Positions 8,423 to 17,428 of a DNA stretch of 64,000 nucleotides are shown one piece after another. The stretch is from Bog-473 sp963791995. Lineage in GTDB: Bacteria; Actinomycetota; Acidimicrobiia; Acidimicrobiales; RAAP-2. Position 1 is the first letter of the stretch; each line of letters opens with the position of its first letter. The notes below the pieces were generated by a model, which was not told the DNA's origin, made no database searches, and worked only from the letters and a program-made list of their open reading frames with translations. Where the stretch lies: positions 186,001 to 250,000 of the forward strand of contig CAWBUQ010000022.1 of NCBI GenBank assembly GCA_963791995.1, read 5' to 3'. A program made the translations under genes and the position numbers.

Positions 8423-9433
8423 TCAAGGGACGAGGACAGCGGCGCCGTTGACCCGGTCGTGGGCCAGGTCGCGCAGCGCCTGGTCGGCCCGCGCCATGGG
8501 ATAGGGAGTCGCCGCGACATGAATGTGGTGGCGAGCCGCCTCGGCGAGGAACTCCTCCCCGTCCCGGCGCGTGTTGGCCGTCACGCTCTGGAGCGTCCGC
8601 TCCTCGAAGAGGTGGTCCGCATAGTGCAGCGGCGGCACGTCGCTGAGGTAGATCCCGGCGACGGCGAGCGTCCCGCCTCGGTCGAGCGCCTCCAAGGCGG
8701 GCGGCACGAGGGTGCCCACGGGAGCGAAGAGGATGGCCGAGTCGAGGGGCTCGGGCGGTGCCGCGTCGGCGTCACCGGCACTGTGGACGCCGAGTTCGAG
8801 CGCCAATCGCTGGGCGTCGGGCGAACGGGTCATGACGTGGACCCGTGCCCCCCATGCCAGAGCGATCTGGGCGGTGAGGTGCGCCGAGCCCCCGAATCCG
8901 TAGATGCCGAGGCGGCCCCCCTCGGGAAGGTTGGCGCGGAGCAGTGCCCGGTAGCCGATGATCCCCGCGCACAGCAGCGGCGCGGCCTCGACGTCGTCGA
9001 ACGCGTCGGGAAGCGCGTATGCATAGTCCTGATCCACCACCGCGTAGGCGGCGTACCCGCCGTCGAGATCCCAGCCGGTAAAGCGCGGGTCGATGCACAG
9101 GTTCTCGCGCCCGCTCCGGCAGAAGCGGCAGATGCCGCACGTGTGGGCGAGCCAGGGAATACCGATGCGGTCCCCCAGCCGCCAGCGGGTCGCTCCGGGT
9201 CCGAGCCCGTCGACGACGCCCACCACCTCGTGCCCGGGCGTGACCTGGCGGTGCCGGGGTGGGAGATCGCCCTCAGCGAGGTGCAGGTCCGTCCGACAGA
9301 CGCCACAGGCGCGCACCAGCAGTCGAACCTGGCCCTGCCCCGGCTCGGGCACGTCCTTCTCGACCAGGGCCAGGGGGCCGGTGTCGACGGGACCCGGCTC
9401 GTCGACGACCCATGCGTTCATGCGCGCCGTCAT
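8423..9433 (-). CDS. Zinc-dependent alcohol dehydrogenase (MDR family)
   Basis: Predicted 336 aa from ATG 9433; ATG 9421 (MNAWVVDEPG) is an equally good start. Medium-chain dehydrogenase motifs are in order: catalytic zinc ligands in CGVCRTDLHLAEGD and GHEVVG, a structural zinc cluster CGICRFCRSGRENLC with four Cys, and a nucleotide-binding GIYGFGGSAH. The GFGGSAH form and the sequence around it resemble the NAD(P)-dependent 'AdhA/YjgB-like' alcohol dehydrogenases seen in actinobacteria. It should oxidise or reduce an alcohol/aldehyde pair in the cytosol. It is divergent from the HDAC-like gene 84 bp away; no pathway neighbour fixes the substrate. Confidence 0.88.
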   Translation of the reverse strand: MTARMNAWVVDEPGPVDTGPLALVEKDVPEPGQGQVRLLVRACGVCRTDLHLAEGDLPPRHRQVTPGHEVVGVVDGLGPGATRWRLGDRIGIPWLAHTCGICRFCRSGRENLCIDPRFTGWDLDGGYAAYAVVDQDYAYALPDAFDDVEAAPLLCAGIIGYRALLRANLPEGGRLGIYGFGGSAHLTAQIALAWGARVHVMTRSPDAQRLALELGVHSAGDADAAPPEPLDSAILFAPVGTLVPPALEALDRGGTLAVAGIYLSDVPPLHYADHLFEERTLQSVTANTRRDGEEFLAEAARHHIHVAATPYPMARADQALRDLAHDRVNGAAVLVP

Positions 9434-9517
9434 CGCGGTGCAGCGTAGGACGGTCGCCCCGCCCGACCAAGGCCGTTTCGGGGGACGCCGCACGGGCGCC
9501 CCTACCATGGACCCGTC

Positions 9518-10555
9518 ATGACGACGCTGGTCCTTCCCGGCCCTGTCGGCCTCACCGGCCACGACGATGGTCCGCGCCATCCCGAGCAGCCGGCGCGCCT
9601 GCAGGCCGTGATGGACGGGGTGGCCGCTCTCGATCTGGGCGACGACGTGGTGCATCCCCCGATGCGCGAGGCGACGGTGGAAGAGCTCGCACGGGTCCAT
9701 TCACGGACATACCTGAATGAACTGCAGGCTTTTTGTGAACAGGGCGGCGGCAATGTCGACCCCGATACCTACGCGCGGGCGACCTCATGGACGATCGCGC
9801 GCCAGGCCGCGGGTGCGGGCCTCGAGGCGCTGGCGGAACTCGAGCGCCGCGGGGAAGGTTTTGCCTTCGTCCCTGTGCGCCCACCGGGTCATCACGCCAC
9901 AGCCACGAGAGCCATGGGATTCTGCTTGGTGAACAACGTCGCCGTCGCGGCGGCGTCTCGCACGGCACTCGGTGAACGCGTCCTCGTCCTCGACTGGGAT
10001 GTGCACCATGGCAACGGCACCCAGGCGATCTTTTGGGACGATCCCGACGTTCTCTACGTCTCGACCCACCAGCACCCGCTGTATCCGGGCACCGGAAGCC
10101 CCGACGAGGTAGGGGGTGTCGGTGCACCCGGGCTGACGATGAATCTGCCCTTGCCGCCCGGAGCGACGGGCGACGTGGTGCGCACGGCGTTGGATCATGA
10201 AGCGCGCGGTGTGATCGAGGACTTCGCCCCCGATTGGGTATTGGTGTCGTGCGGATTCGACGCGCACCGCGACGACCCTCTCAGCAGCCTCGAACTGTCG
10301 AGCGGCGATTACGCCGAGCTGGCGCGCATCGCGCGGGACTTCGCTGCACCCGCGCGCCTGGCCCTCTTCCTGGAGGGCGGGTACGACCTGGACGCACTCC
10401 AGTCGTCGGTCGAGGCCACACTGGCAGCGCTCCTGGACGTCGGTGTGGACGCATCCGCACCGACGTCGGGAGGGCCTGGTCTACGACAACTCGAGGCCAC
10501 CCGGACCGAGCGTTTGCATGCCATCGACCGCGTCCACCAGGCCGCGCAGCCCTAG
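9518..10555 (+). CDS. Histone deacetylase-family protein (acetylpolyamine amidohydrolase/AcuC-like)
   Basis: Predicted 345 aa. All class I/II HDAC hallmarks are present: RPPGHHA with the catalytic His pair at 125-126, DWDVHHGNGTQ carrying zinc ligands D161 and H163, GTGSPDEVGG, the third zinc ligand D248 in SCGFDAH, and EGGYDL near the C-terminus. Bacterial members deacetylate polyamines or protein lysines, such as acetyl-CoA synthetase for AcuC. No acs or acuA gene is in the window. The next gene, a universal stress protein, is convergent. The fold and zinc chemistry are clear; the substrate is open. Confidence 0.9.
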   Translation: MTTLVLPGPVGLTGHDDGPRHPEQPARLQAVMDGVAALDLGDDVVHPPMREATVEELARVHSRTYLNELQAFCEQGGGNVDPDTYARATSWTIARQAAGAGLEALAELERRGEGFAFVPVRPPGHHATATRAMGFCLVNNVAVAAASRTALGERVLVLDWDVHHGNGTQAIFWDDPDVLYVSTHQHPLYPGTGSPDEVGGVGAPGLTMNLPLPPGATGDVVRTALDHEARGVIEDFAPDWVLVSCGFDAHRDDPLSSLELSSGDYAELARIARDFAAPARLALFLEGGYDLDALQSSVEATLAALLDVGVDASAPTSGGPGLRQLEATRTERLHAIDRVHQAAQP

Positions 10556-10587
10556 GAGGCCCACCGCGCCCGAGGCCGTGAGGCGGG

Positions 10588-11040
10588 TCAGGACGCGCTC
10601 GGCTTGCGGTGCACCAGGACCGGGCACGGCGCGTTGCTCACGCAGTGCTCACTGACTGAGCCGAGCAACATCCCGACGAACTCCCCGTGGCCGCGGCTCC
10701 CGATGACCAGTAAGTCGGCGCCCTTGGATGCTTCGACCAGCGTGGCCGCGGGATGCCCGTTGATGACGCGGCCCTGCACTGCAACCCCTGGGTGCGCGCT
10801 CCGGACCGAGTCGATCGCGGCCTCGAGCGTCTTGCGCACATCGGCTTCAGGATCGAAGTCGTCGGGGATCGGGACGGCCCAGCCCAAGCTCGTCGGCCAC
10901 TCCCACGTCATGACGACCTCGAGGACGGCCGCGGTCAGTTCGGCCTGGCGGGCCGCCCATCCGAGGGCGCCGAGGGACGGCTCCGACCCGTCGATGCCGA
11001 CGACGATCTTGCCGGTTGTGATTTCGTGATCCGGTGCCAT
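10588..11040 (-). CDS. Universal stress protein (UspA family, ATP-binding type)
   Basis: Predicted 150 aa from ATG 11040. It starts with KIVVGIDGSEPS and ends with the ATP-binding signature of the family, VIGSRGHGEFVGMLLGSVS (G-2x-G-9x-G-S) and CPVLVHR. It is divergent from a DevR/DosR-like response regulator with only 82 bp between the starts. In mycobacteria several Usp genes belong to the DosR dormancy regulon, so joint control is likely here. A second, more divergent Usp lies at 28892. No convincing DevR box was seen in the 82-bp gap. Confidence 0.93.
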   Translation of the reverse strand: MAPDHEITTGKIVVGIDGSEPSLGALGWAARQAELTAAVLEVVMTWEWPTSLGWAVPIPDDFDPEADVRKTLEAAIDSVRSAHPGVAVQGRVINGHPAATLVEASKGADLLVIGSRGHGEFVGMLLGSVSEHCVSNAPCPVLVHRKPSAS

Positions 11041-11122
11041 GACCGCGCTGAGCATACCGAGGGTGCGGCGGTCCAGGGTCATGGAAGTAGCCCGAGCAGC
11101 ACCTGGATGCGAAGATGGCCCC

Positions 11123-11794
11123 GTGGCGCTCGGCGTGTTCCTCCTTGACGACCATGAGGTCGTGCGAACCGGTCTGCGGGCGTTGCTCGACGCAGCCGAT
11201 GACATCGAGGTCGTGGGTGAGGCGGCGACGGTGGCGGAGGCAATGGCCCGCATTCCTTCGGCCAGGCCCAGGGTCGCCATCCTCGACGTCCGGCTTCCGG
11301 ACGGCAGCGGCGTCGAGGTCTGCCGCGAGATCCGATCCAGTGAGCCCGACATCGCGTGCGTCATGCTGACGTCGTACGCGGACGACGAGGCGTTGATCGC
11401 CTCGATCATGGCCGGCGCGGCGGGCTATGTCCTCAAGCAGGTCGGCAGCCTCGACCTGATCGAGACCATCCGGCGCGCCGGCGCGGGCAGGTCGTTGCTC
11501 GATCCCGCTCTCACCGATCGGGTCCTGGCTCGGCTGCGCGAGGGACCAAAGATCGACCCCCGCCTAGCGAGTCTCACCACACAGGAGCGGCGAATCCTCG
11601 ATTTCATCGCCGAGGGCTACACCAACCGTCAGATCGCCGAGACGATGTTCCTGGCCGAGAAGACAGTCAAGAACTATGTATCCAATCTCCTGGCCAAACT
11701 CGGCATGGAGCGTCGTACTCAGGCGGCTACCTTCGCGGCCCGGCTGAACGAGCGCTCTGTCCAGGAAGCCCGGACGGACGCAACGGGAACCTAA
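11123..11794 (+). CDS. devR: DevR/DosR-like response regulator (NarL/LuxR family)
   Basis: Predicted 223 aa from GTG 11123. The receiver domain begins FLLDDHEVVRTGLRALL, has the phospho-acceptor Asp in ILDVRLPDGSGVEVC and a Thr/Lys switch in MLTSY and YVLKQ. The C-terminal LuxR-type helix-turn-helix reads LTTQERRILDFIAEGYTNRQ and MFLAEKTVKNYVSNLLAKLG with MERRTQAA, nearly identical in wording to mycobacterial DevR (DosR), the hypoxia/NO dormancy regulator. No DevS/DosT sensor kinase is adjacent, so the partner kinase must be elsewhere. It is divergent from a Usp gene and convergent with a conserved small gene bearing a DevR-box-like site. The orthology is inference from motif similarity. Confidence 0.85.
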   Translation: MALGVFLLDDHEVVRTGLRALLDAADDIEVVGEAATVAEAMARIPSARPRVAILDVRLPDGSGVEVCREIRSSEPDIACVMLTSYADDEALIASIMAGAAGYVLKQVGSLDLIETIRRAGAGRSLLDPALTDRVLARLREGPKIDPRLASLTTQERRILDFIAEGYTNRQIAETMFLAEKTVKNYVSNLLAKLGMERRTQAATFAARLNERSVQEARTDATGT

Positions 11795-12162
11795 GGCCCG
11801 TCAACTCCGGTCGGCGCTGATCCCGATCGACTGACACCGGCGAACGTTCCGAGTGATGTGAGCCTGACGCCGCGGGCATGGATCGCCCGCACGAGCCGTT
11901 CTCGCTCTCGGTGGGGCTGCTCGAACCGCCCCGGGCCAGTCTCGATGCCGAGCACATCGGCGAGCTCCATGAGCGCCACGTCGTAGCGGAGCTCGAGCGC
12001 CAGCATCAGTGAGACGGTGTCGTCCTCCGCGCCGGCGGCGCCAGCCCCCTCGGCCAGCTCGCCATGACAGCGCAACACCTCGTCGATGACGTCGCGCTGC
12101 GTCCGACGATGCGGCGGCCGCTGCGTGCACACGGCGTCGAGGAGTTGGGTGTACATGGACAT
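11791..12162 (-). CDS. Conserved hypothetical protein, possibly DevR-regulated
   Basis: Predicted 123 aa from ATG 12162 (MSMYTQLLDAV). The protein looks mainly helical and cytosolic, with a charged C-terminal half (PHRERERLVRAIHARG) and no membrane segment or recognised motif. The stop overlaps the end of the devR-like gene by 4 bp in convergent orientation. A site on its coding strand at 12243-12229 closely matches the mycobacterial DosR box, 67 bp before the start. That makes it a candidate member of a dormancy regulon. I do not recognise the family and assign no function. Confidence 0.6.
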   Translation of the reverse strand: MSMYTQLLDAVCTQRPPHRRTQRDVIDEVLRCHGELAEGAGAAGAEDDTVSLMLALELRYDVALMELADVLGIETGPGRFEQPHRERERLVRAIHARGVRLTSLGTFAGVSRSGSAPTGVDGP

Positions 12163-12616
12163 TCGGCGAGGCCCCCTCTGAATCGGTGTCGCCAAGGCAC
12201 AGCATGACGACGCCGGCTCGATCCCGGCAGGGCCAGAGGTCCCAAGCTGGTGCCGCTCCGTCCGCAATTGTGTGCCCGCCAATAGCTCGCTGCGGCACCT
12301 GCTCTGTGGCCGCCATTGCAGTCCACGGTCCGCGGCCAACCCCGGTGTCATTGTGAATTCGTTGCGGGCTCTTTTGGATCGCTTCCATGTTGAAGCGCGA
12401 AAATCGGAGATAACGCCGGAATTGGAAAATGGCGACCGAGGGGGGTGGCCGCCATTCTCCAAGCACCGTTGTCTGGGAAGAGGAGGGTGTGCACACATTG
12501 TGCGGACGCACCCTCAACGAGGGTAGAGCCGAAAGTCATGGATTCTGGTGCGCTGAAATCCGGCCCTCGCACCATAGTCCGCGTTTGTTGTTCGTCGCTA
12601 GTGCGAGAGTGGGACT
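12163..12616. other. 454-bp divergent intergenic region with nested hairpin and direct repeats
   Basis: No plausible gene is seen here. Contents: the DevR-box-like site (12229-12243), a perfect 12-bp direct repeat gtggccgccatt at 12306-12317 and 12445-12456, and a nested hairpin at 12483-12515. In the hairpin, GAGGGTG pairs with CACCCTC outside and GCACA with TGTGC inside around a 3-base loop. The hairpin ends about 100 bp before the CoA-transferase start and could be leader structure. The local base composition is less GC-rich than the genes on either side. Confidence 0.5.
12229..12243 (-). promoter_or_regulatory. Candidate DevR/DosR box
   Basis: Read on the minus strand the site is GGGACCTCTGGCCCT. 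It matches the published GGGACTTTNGGCCCT form of the DosR motif at 12 of 14 defined positions. It lies 67 bp upstream of the 123-aa gene that is convergent with the DevR-like regulator. One motif of this size can arise by chance in GC-rich DNA; the context raises the odds. Confidence 0.45.
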
Positions 12617-13918
12617 ATGCCCACAACATGCAGCGCCGAAGAGGCCGTCGCCCTGGTCAGGCCGGTCGACAGCATCGGTTTCGGGCTCGGGCCCGCCAAT
12701 CCGGACACCTTCTTGACTGCGCTCGGCACCCGAGACGACTGGCAGGACCTACAGGTCGGCGGCGCATTGTGCCTCAACTTCTACGACGTGTTCACCAAAC
12801 CCGGTGTGCGCTATCGCTGCGGCTTCTTCGGGCCGGCCGAGCGTCTGCTGCACTCGATGGGCCACCAGATCGAATTGGTCCCCGGCGGCTTCCGGCAGTT
12901 TGGGCCGATCCTCGCCCGGTTCGCGCCGCGCATCATGGTGGTGCAGGCCGCCCCCGCAGACGAGCAGGGCGCCCTCAGCCTGTCGCTGCACGTCGGTGCG
13001 ACGCGACCGGAACTGCTGCGCGCCGGCACGGACCCAGAGCGACTGCTCATCGTCGAGGTGAACCCCAACTTGCCGCGCACGAAGAGCCTCCCTCCGGACT
13101 ATGACAACACCATTCCCCTCGACGTTGTCGACGTGATTGTCGAGGCGACGACGACTCCGTTTGCCCTGTCCGAACCGGCGACCGACGAGGTCGACGAGGC
13201 CATCGCCCGCTACGCCCTGGCCTACGTGCGCGAGGGCTCGACCTTGCAGACCGGCATCGGCGGCATCCCCAACGTGGTGGCAAGCGAGTTGGCAAAGGGA
13301 CCGCTCGGAGGGTTCGGCGTTCACTCGGAGATGTTCACCAGCGGCCTCATGCGGCTGCACCAGGCGGGCAAGGTCACCAACGACGCCAAGGGAGTCTTCG
13401 ACGGTGTCTCGGTGACCACGTTCGCCCTGGGGACGGCAGAGCTCTACGGCTGGCTCGACGACAACAGCGACGTCGCCTTCATCCCGGTCGAGGTGGTCAA
13501 CGACCCAACGGTGATTTCGCGCAACGCCAACCTCGTGTCCATCAATGGGGCGCTCTCGGTCGACCTCTACGGCCAGGTTGTCGCGGACAGCATCGACGGA
13601 CACCAGATCTCTGGCGTCGGCGGTCATGAGGACTTCGTGGCGGGTGCGGAGTTGCACCTCGATGCGCATTCGCTCATCTGTCTGCGCTCGACGGCGATGC
13701 GTGAGGGTGAGGTCGTCTCCCGTATCGCCGGGCTCCTTCCCGAAGGATCGGTGGTGTCGACGCCACGACATCACACCGGCGTGGTCATCACCGAGTACGG
13801 GGCGGCCGAGCTGACCGGCCTCACCGTGCGCGAGCGAGCGCACCTGTTGGCGGACATCGCGCATCCCGACTTCCGCGCTGACCTGCACACGGTCGCCGAT
13901 CGTTTCGGCGCCAGCTGA
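12617..13918 (+). CDS. Acetyl-CoA hydrolase/4-hydroxybutyrate CoA-transferase family protein
   Basis: Predicted 433 aa. It has the two-domain layout of class I CoA-transferases of the Cat1/AbfT group, with the C-terminal glycine-rich GVGGHEDFVAGA loop, the catalytic Glu region GFGVHSEMFTSGL and a TEYGAAEL motif near the end. These enzymes move CoA between acetyl-CoA and carboxylic acids such as succinate, butyrate or 4-hydroxybutyrate, or hydrolyse acetyl-CoA. The gene stands alone, with its 3' end convergent to the arylsulfatase gene. The start ATG at 12617 lies within a GTGGG-CCCAC inverted repeat. The substrate is undetermined. Confidence 0.87.
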   Translation: MPTTCSAEEAVALVRPVDSIGFGLGPANPDTFLTALGTRDDWQDLQVGGALCLNFYDVFTKPGVRYRCGFFGPAERLLHSMGHQIELVPGGFRQFGPILARFAPRIMVVQAAPADEQGALSLSLHVGATRPELLRAGTDPERLLIVEVNPNLPRTKSLPPDYDNTIPLDVVDVIVEATTTPFALSEPATDEVDEAIARYALAYVREGSTLQTGIGGIPNVVASELAKGPLGGFGVHSEMFTSGLMRLHQAGKVTNDAKGVFDGVSVTTFALGTAELYGWLDDNSDVAFIPVEVVNDPTVISRNANLVSINGALSVDLYGQVVADSIDGHQISGVGGHEDFVAGAELHLDAHSLICLRSTAMREGEVVSRIAGLLPEGSVVSTPRHHTGVVITEYGAAELTGLTVRERAHLLADIAHPDFRADLHTVADRFGAS

Positions 13919-13978
13919 GCGGGGCCCGACTGACTGGGGGCCGGACGCTCCGCCGAATCGGCACGCGCTCTCGAGGGT

Positions 13979-15532
13979 TCAGCTGGCGGGCAGCGGGACC
14001 GGCTTGTTGGGCCACTCGCGGAAGGTGGCGCCGTGGCGAGCGATCTCGGCGATGATGGCATCGATGTACACGAGCTTGCGGATCATGTACGACCGCGTCT
14101 CCTTCGGATCGAGGTAGAGGTTGTAGAGGCGCCCATAGCCGTAACGCTGCATGACCCCGGTGAAGCCGCCCGGGTTGTGGACGTCGGTGTCGTCGTCGGA
14201 GATGGACGACATCATGTACTTGTACTCGCCGACGCGCAGGGCGGAGTGGGTCGCCGTCAACCAGTAGTGCTGGAACTTGCGGTTGGAGACGACCTCGCGG
14301 TCGTCGGGGGCCAAGAAGAACGAGAGCTGGTCGACGGCGTCGATGAAGCGGTCGGCCGGAATCCGTTCGGGGGCGCCGGCCAGCGAGAGGCAGGTGGCGA
14401 ACAGATCGAGCAGGTGGACAAGACCGTCGCTGGCCCGCCCCGGCTCGATCATCCCGGGCCACGAGATCACCGCCGGGACCCGGACCCCACCTTCCCAGGT
14501 CGACCCCTTGGCACAGCGGAACGGGGTGAAGGCGGAATCGGGCCATGTTTCCATTTCCGGCCCGTTGTCCGAGGAGATCAGCACCATGGTCGACTCCAGT
14601 TGGCCGGTGCGCTCGAGCGCCGACACCAGGCGACCGCAGATGTCGTCGAGCTCGACGATGGCGTCCTTATAGGGATGGCGGGCCGGTGAGCGACCGAGGA
14701 AATCCGGGTGCGGGTAGTTGTCGAAGTGCGCACCGCGGGTGCAGTGATAGAGGAACCACGGGTCCGGCCGGCCGACCATCCGCTCGATGAACCGTTCGGA
14801 GTAGCTGCACCACTTGTCGTCGAGCAGGGAGAGGACGGGGATCGTGACCTCTTCGACCTCCTCGAGTGGCCCATTGCGCGTGGCGTGGACGAAGCACTTG
14901 TTGAAGGGGATGTTCTGCACCCACTCGGTCCGCGCCTCGCTGTAGACCACCTCGGGGAAGAAGTACGGATCGCGCCATTCGGTGTACATGTCCGATACCG
15001 ACAAGAAGCCGTAGAAGTCGTCGAACCCGACGTTCTGGGGTTGGCTCTCCTCGTTCTCGCCCATGTGCCACTTGCCGACCGCCTGCGTCACATACCCCGA
15101 CTCGGAGAGCAACTGGGGGAGCGTCACCTCGCCGCTGAGCCCACCCGGCATGCCGTACATGGGTGGCACCAGCAATCCGTGACGCATCGGGAGGCGTCCG
15201 GTCATGATGGAGGCGCGTGTCGGCGTGCACGAGGGCTCGCTGTAACACGACGTCAAGAGCAGCCCCTCGCGCGCCAGGCGGTCGACGTGTGGGGTCGGTG
15301 CGCCGACTGCGACACCGCCGCCGTAGCAGCCGAAGTCACCCCAGCCGACGTCGTCCATCAAGATGACGACGATGTTGGGCCGCCGGCCCGTGCGCTGCCG
15401 AAAGGCCTCCATCTTGGCGGTCGCCGCCTCGGCGCGCCCGGGCACGACGAAGGCGGGTTCCCTATTGGGTGCCGGCTGGAACGTCGTCCCCGTGACGGGG
15501 TCCACGCCCTCGGCGGGCCGTACGTCGGTCAT
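13979..15532 (-). CDS. Arylsulfatase (sulfatase family, formylglycine type)
   Basis: Predicted 517 aa from ATG 15532. N-terminal metal-binding motif NIVVILMDDVGWGD (Asp60 and Asp61) is followed by the C-x-P-x-R signature SCTPTRASIMTGR, in which Cys102 would be converted to formylglycine. Further motifs are GKWHMGE, ISSDNGPE with metal-binding Asp and Asn, and GSTWEGGVRVP. It hydrolyses sulfate esters. There is no signal peptide, so it appears cytoplasmic. No formylglycine-generating enzyme is encoded in the window, so maturation depends on a distant gene. A small secreted protein gene precedes it in the same orientation. Confidence 0.93.
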   Translation of the reverse strand: MTDVRPAEGVDPVTGTTFQPAPNREPAFVVPGRAEAATAKMEAFRQRTGRRPNIVVILMDDVGWGDFGCYGGGVAVGAPTPHVDRLAREGLLLTSCYSEPSCTPTRASIMTGRLPMRHGLLVPPMYGMPGGLSGEVTLPQLLSESGYVTQAVGKWHMGENEESQPQNVGFDDFYGFLSVSDMYTEWRDPYFFPEVVYSEARTEWVQNIPFNKCFVHATRNGPLEEVEEVTIPVLSLLDDKWCSYSERFIERMVGRPDPWFLYHCTRGAHFDNYPHPDFLGRSPARHPYKDAIVELDDICGRLVSALERTGQLESTMVLISSDNGPEMETWPDSAFTPFRCAKGSTWEGGVRVPAVISWPGMIEPGRASDGLVHLLDLFATCLSLAGAPERIPADRFIDAVDQLSFFLAPDDREVVSNRKFQHYWLTATHSALRVGEYKYMMSSISDDDTDVHNPGGFTGVMQRYGYGRLYNLYLDPKETRSYMIRKLVYIDAIIAEIARHGATFREWPNKPVPLPAS

Positions 15533-15576
15533 GGTGTCTCCTCGTCCGAGCAGGCGTGTCCGCCCGCGCCTTGGGG

Positions 15577-16041
15577 TCAGCTCGTCGTACAGGCTTGCGT
15601 GTAGATGTCGCTCGGGACCAGGTGGTTCGAGCAGGCGCTCGCCCGGTCGGCCACGGACCATGACGAACCCTGGGATTGGAGAACGATGACCGCGTCATAA
15701 GAAGCTGAGCCACCGCCGACGGTCACGTTGGCGTAGGCCCACGGCCCCGAACAGCCGAAGCCGACAACGGCATCGACCGGGCCGAGGCTGGTGTCAGCTG
15801 TGGCGGCCGTCAAGATGGCGCTGTGGGTGCAGGCTGCACCCGAGGTGGCGGCCGACGTCGACGTCGTGCCGGCCGTCGAAGTGGATGTCGACGTCGACAC
15901 GGTCGACGACGTCGAGGCCGCGGTCGTCGAGGTCGTTGAACCAGCCGATGAGTTGGATGGGCTACTCGAGCAGCCGGCGAAGCACGCGGCAGCAACAAGA
16001 GCAGAGGTACCAAGTCCGACGAGCTTCCCTCTCAGGTTCAT
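15577..16041 (-). CDS. Small secreted protein or lipoprotein with Ser/Thr-rich linker
   Basis: Predicted 154 aa from ATG 16041. The N-terminus is a signal peptide ending in ACFAGCSSSP. The Cys could be a lipidation site, though Phe at the -3 position is unusual for a lipobox. A Ser/Thr-rich linker of about 45 residues follows. A compact C-terminal domain of about 85 residues has four Cys (in AACTHSA, GFGCSGP, ASACSNH and TQACTTS) that could form two disulfides. No function is recognised. It lies 45 bp upstream of the arylsulfatase on the same strand and may be co-transcribed. Confidence 0.7.
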   Translation of the reverse strand: MNLRGKLVGLGTSALVAAACFAGCSSSPSNSSAGSTTSTTAASTSSTVSTSTSTSTAGTTSTSAATSGAACTHSAILTAATADTSLGPVDAVVGFGCSGPWAYANVTVGGGSASYDAVIVLQSQGSSWSVADRASACSNHLVPSDIYTQACTTS

Positions 16042-16146
16042 TGGCGCCTCCCTCGCTCCGATCCTCCGGACCCTAGCCCGCAAGTATCCGCATCGGAGGT
16101 GTCTCCGCCCGGTGTGTGAGGCGATTCGGCCACCCGGGCGGGCCGG

Positions 16147-17254
16147 TTACGAGTCGGTGCCCAGAAGGGTCGCGATCGACGTGGTGGGAATCGGGGTCTC
16201 GCGGACGATGCCGTGGATGAAACGGCGGACGCGACGGAAGACGTCGCGGCTGTCCTCCGCCCACGGCATGAGCATCTGAAACACGTGGAACATCCCCGCG
16301 TACTCGTGCGCCTCGGTCTCGACACTGTCGTCGCGCAGGCGTTGGACGTAGCGGCGGATCGGGTCGCGAAACATCTCGTAGCCGCCCCAGGTCACGAAGG
16401 TGGGGGGGAATCCGCTGAGGTCCGCCGTGAGTGGGGAGACCGACGCGCTCGGTGGCGTCGAACCCGTGGAGGTAGGAGGCCGTCGGGATGTTCCAGGGCA
16501 AGATGTCGTGGTCTGCGTTCTCGGTGACCGAGGGCTCGTCGAGCCGGAGGTCGACTTCGGGGGAGAAGAGCACGAGCCCGGCCGGGTGGACCGGCTTGAT
16601 GCGCGCAGGGTTGTCGAGCAGGAGGGTGTTGGCCAGCCCGCCGCCACCAGAATCCCCGGCCAAGAAGATGCGCTCACGCGGGACACCACGGTCCACGAAT
16701 TCGCTGTAAACGGCTGAAGCGTCCTGCGCGCCGGCGGGAAACGGGAATTCGGGCGCGAGCCGGTAGTCCGCGACGAAGACGGCGCACTCCGTCTCCCGGC
16801 AGACGCGGGCGGTGAAGAACGCGTACATGGTGGGCGAGGTTCCGATGTACCCGCCGCCATGGAGGTAGAGGATGACGCCGACCGGCCGAACGGCACGGGG
16901 CACGTAGAGGATCCCCGGAACCCCACCGAAGACACTGGGGTAGCCGTCGACGTCGAGCGAGCGGACGACGGGAGGCATGATCCACTGGCAGATCTCGTCC
17001 ACCACGAGCTCGAGGGAGCGGAATTCGGGGATGCGCAGGGACGACGCGTACCCCATGAACGAGCGTGTGACCTCACGGGTCACCGACATGCCGAGGTTCG
17101 AGAGGGGAGACGACTGTCCCCGTAAGGGGTGGCGGAAGGGCACGCGGGCGAGGGCTGTGGCGAGTTGTTGGGCCAGGAGCGTCACGTCGAGCGCCACGAT
17201 CGGCGGCGACGCCGTCTTCACCTCCGGCCTGTTGCCCATTGCCATGCGTTCCAC
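16147..17254 (-). CDS. Alpha/beta hydrolase, hormone-sensitive lipase family (frameshift near 16455)
   Basis: Start ATG 17254 (17245 and 17239 are alternatives). The N-terminal frame shows the oxyanion motif LHGGGYIGTSP, DYRLAPEFPFPAG and the nucleophile elbow LAGDSGGGGLANTL, all typical of HSL-family esterases. Near 16455 the reading frame changes and the family-conserved continuation is in the next frame: SGFPPTFVTWGGYEMFRD, then the catalytic His region EYAGMFHVFQML, ending at 16147. A net one-base insertion explains this, giving about 368 aa. All catalytic elements survive across the break, so a sequence error is likelier than a dead gene. Substrates would be short-chain acyl esters. Confidence 0.75.
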
Positions 17255-17428
17255 GCTCCCCGCTGCTGGTCACAGCTTCTAACGCTCGCCACACTATGGA
17301 CGGGTTGCGCTCGCCGCTGCGAACGGACTCCGACTTCATCGGGGTCAAGCTGATGCTGACCGACGTGGTCGATCCCCCGATCCTGGTGAGCCTTCTCGTG
17401 ATCGCCGACGTCGTCGTGATCCGGGACG

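Noticed and set aside
12610..12625. DevR box at the CoA-transferase start (GTGGGACTATGCCCAC)
   Set aside because: GGGAC and CCC are present but two bases too close together compared with the motif, and the site covers the start codon.
12429..13104. Plus-strand open frames overlapping the start of the CoA-transferase gene
   Set aside because: They are Arg/Pro-rich shadows of the real coding frame or run through the hairpin region without motifs or a ribosome site.
13979..15532. Choline sulfatase
   Set aside because: The motif set fits general arylsulfatases, and there are no choline-uptake or betaine genes nearby.
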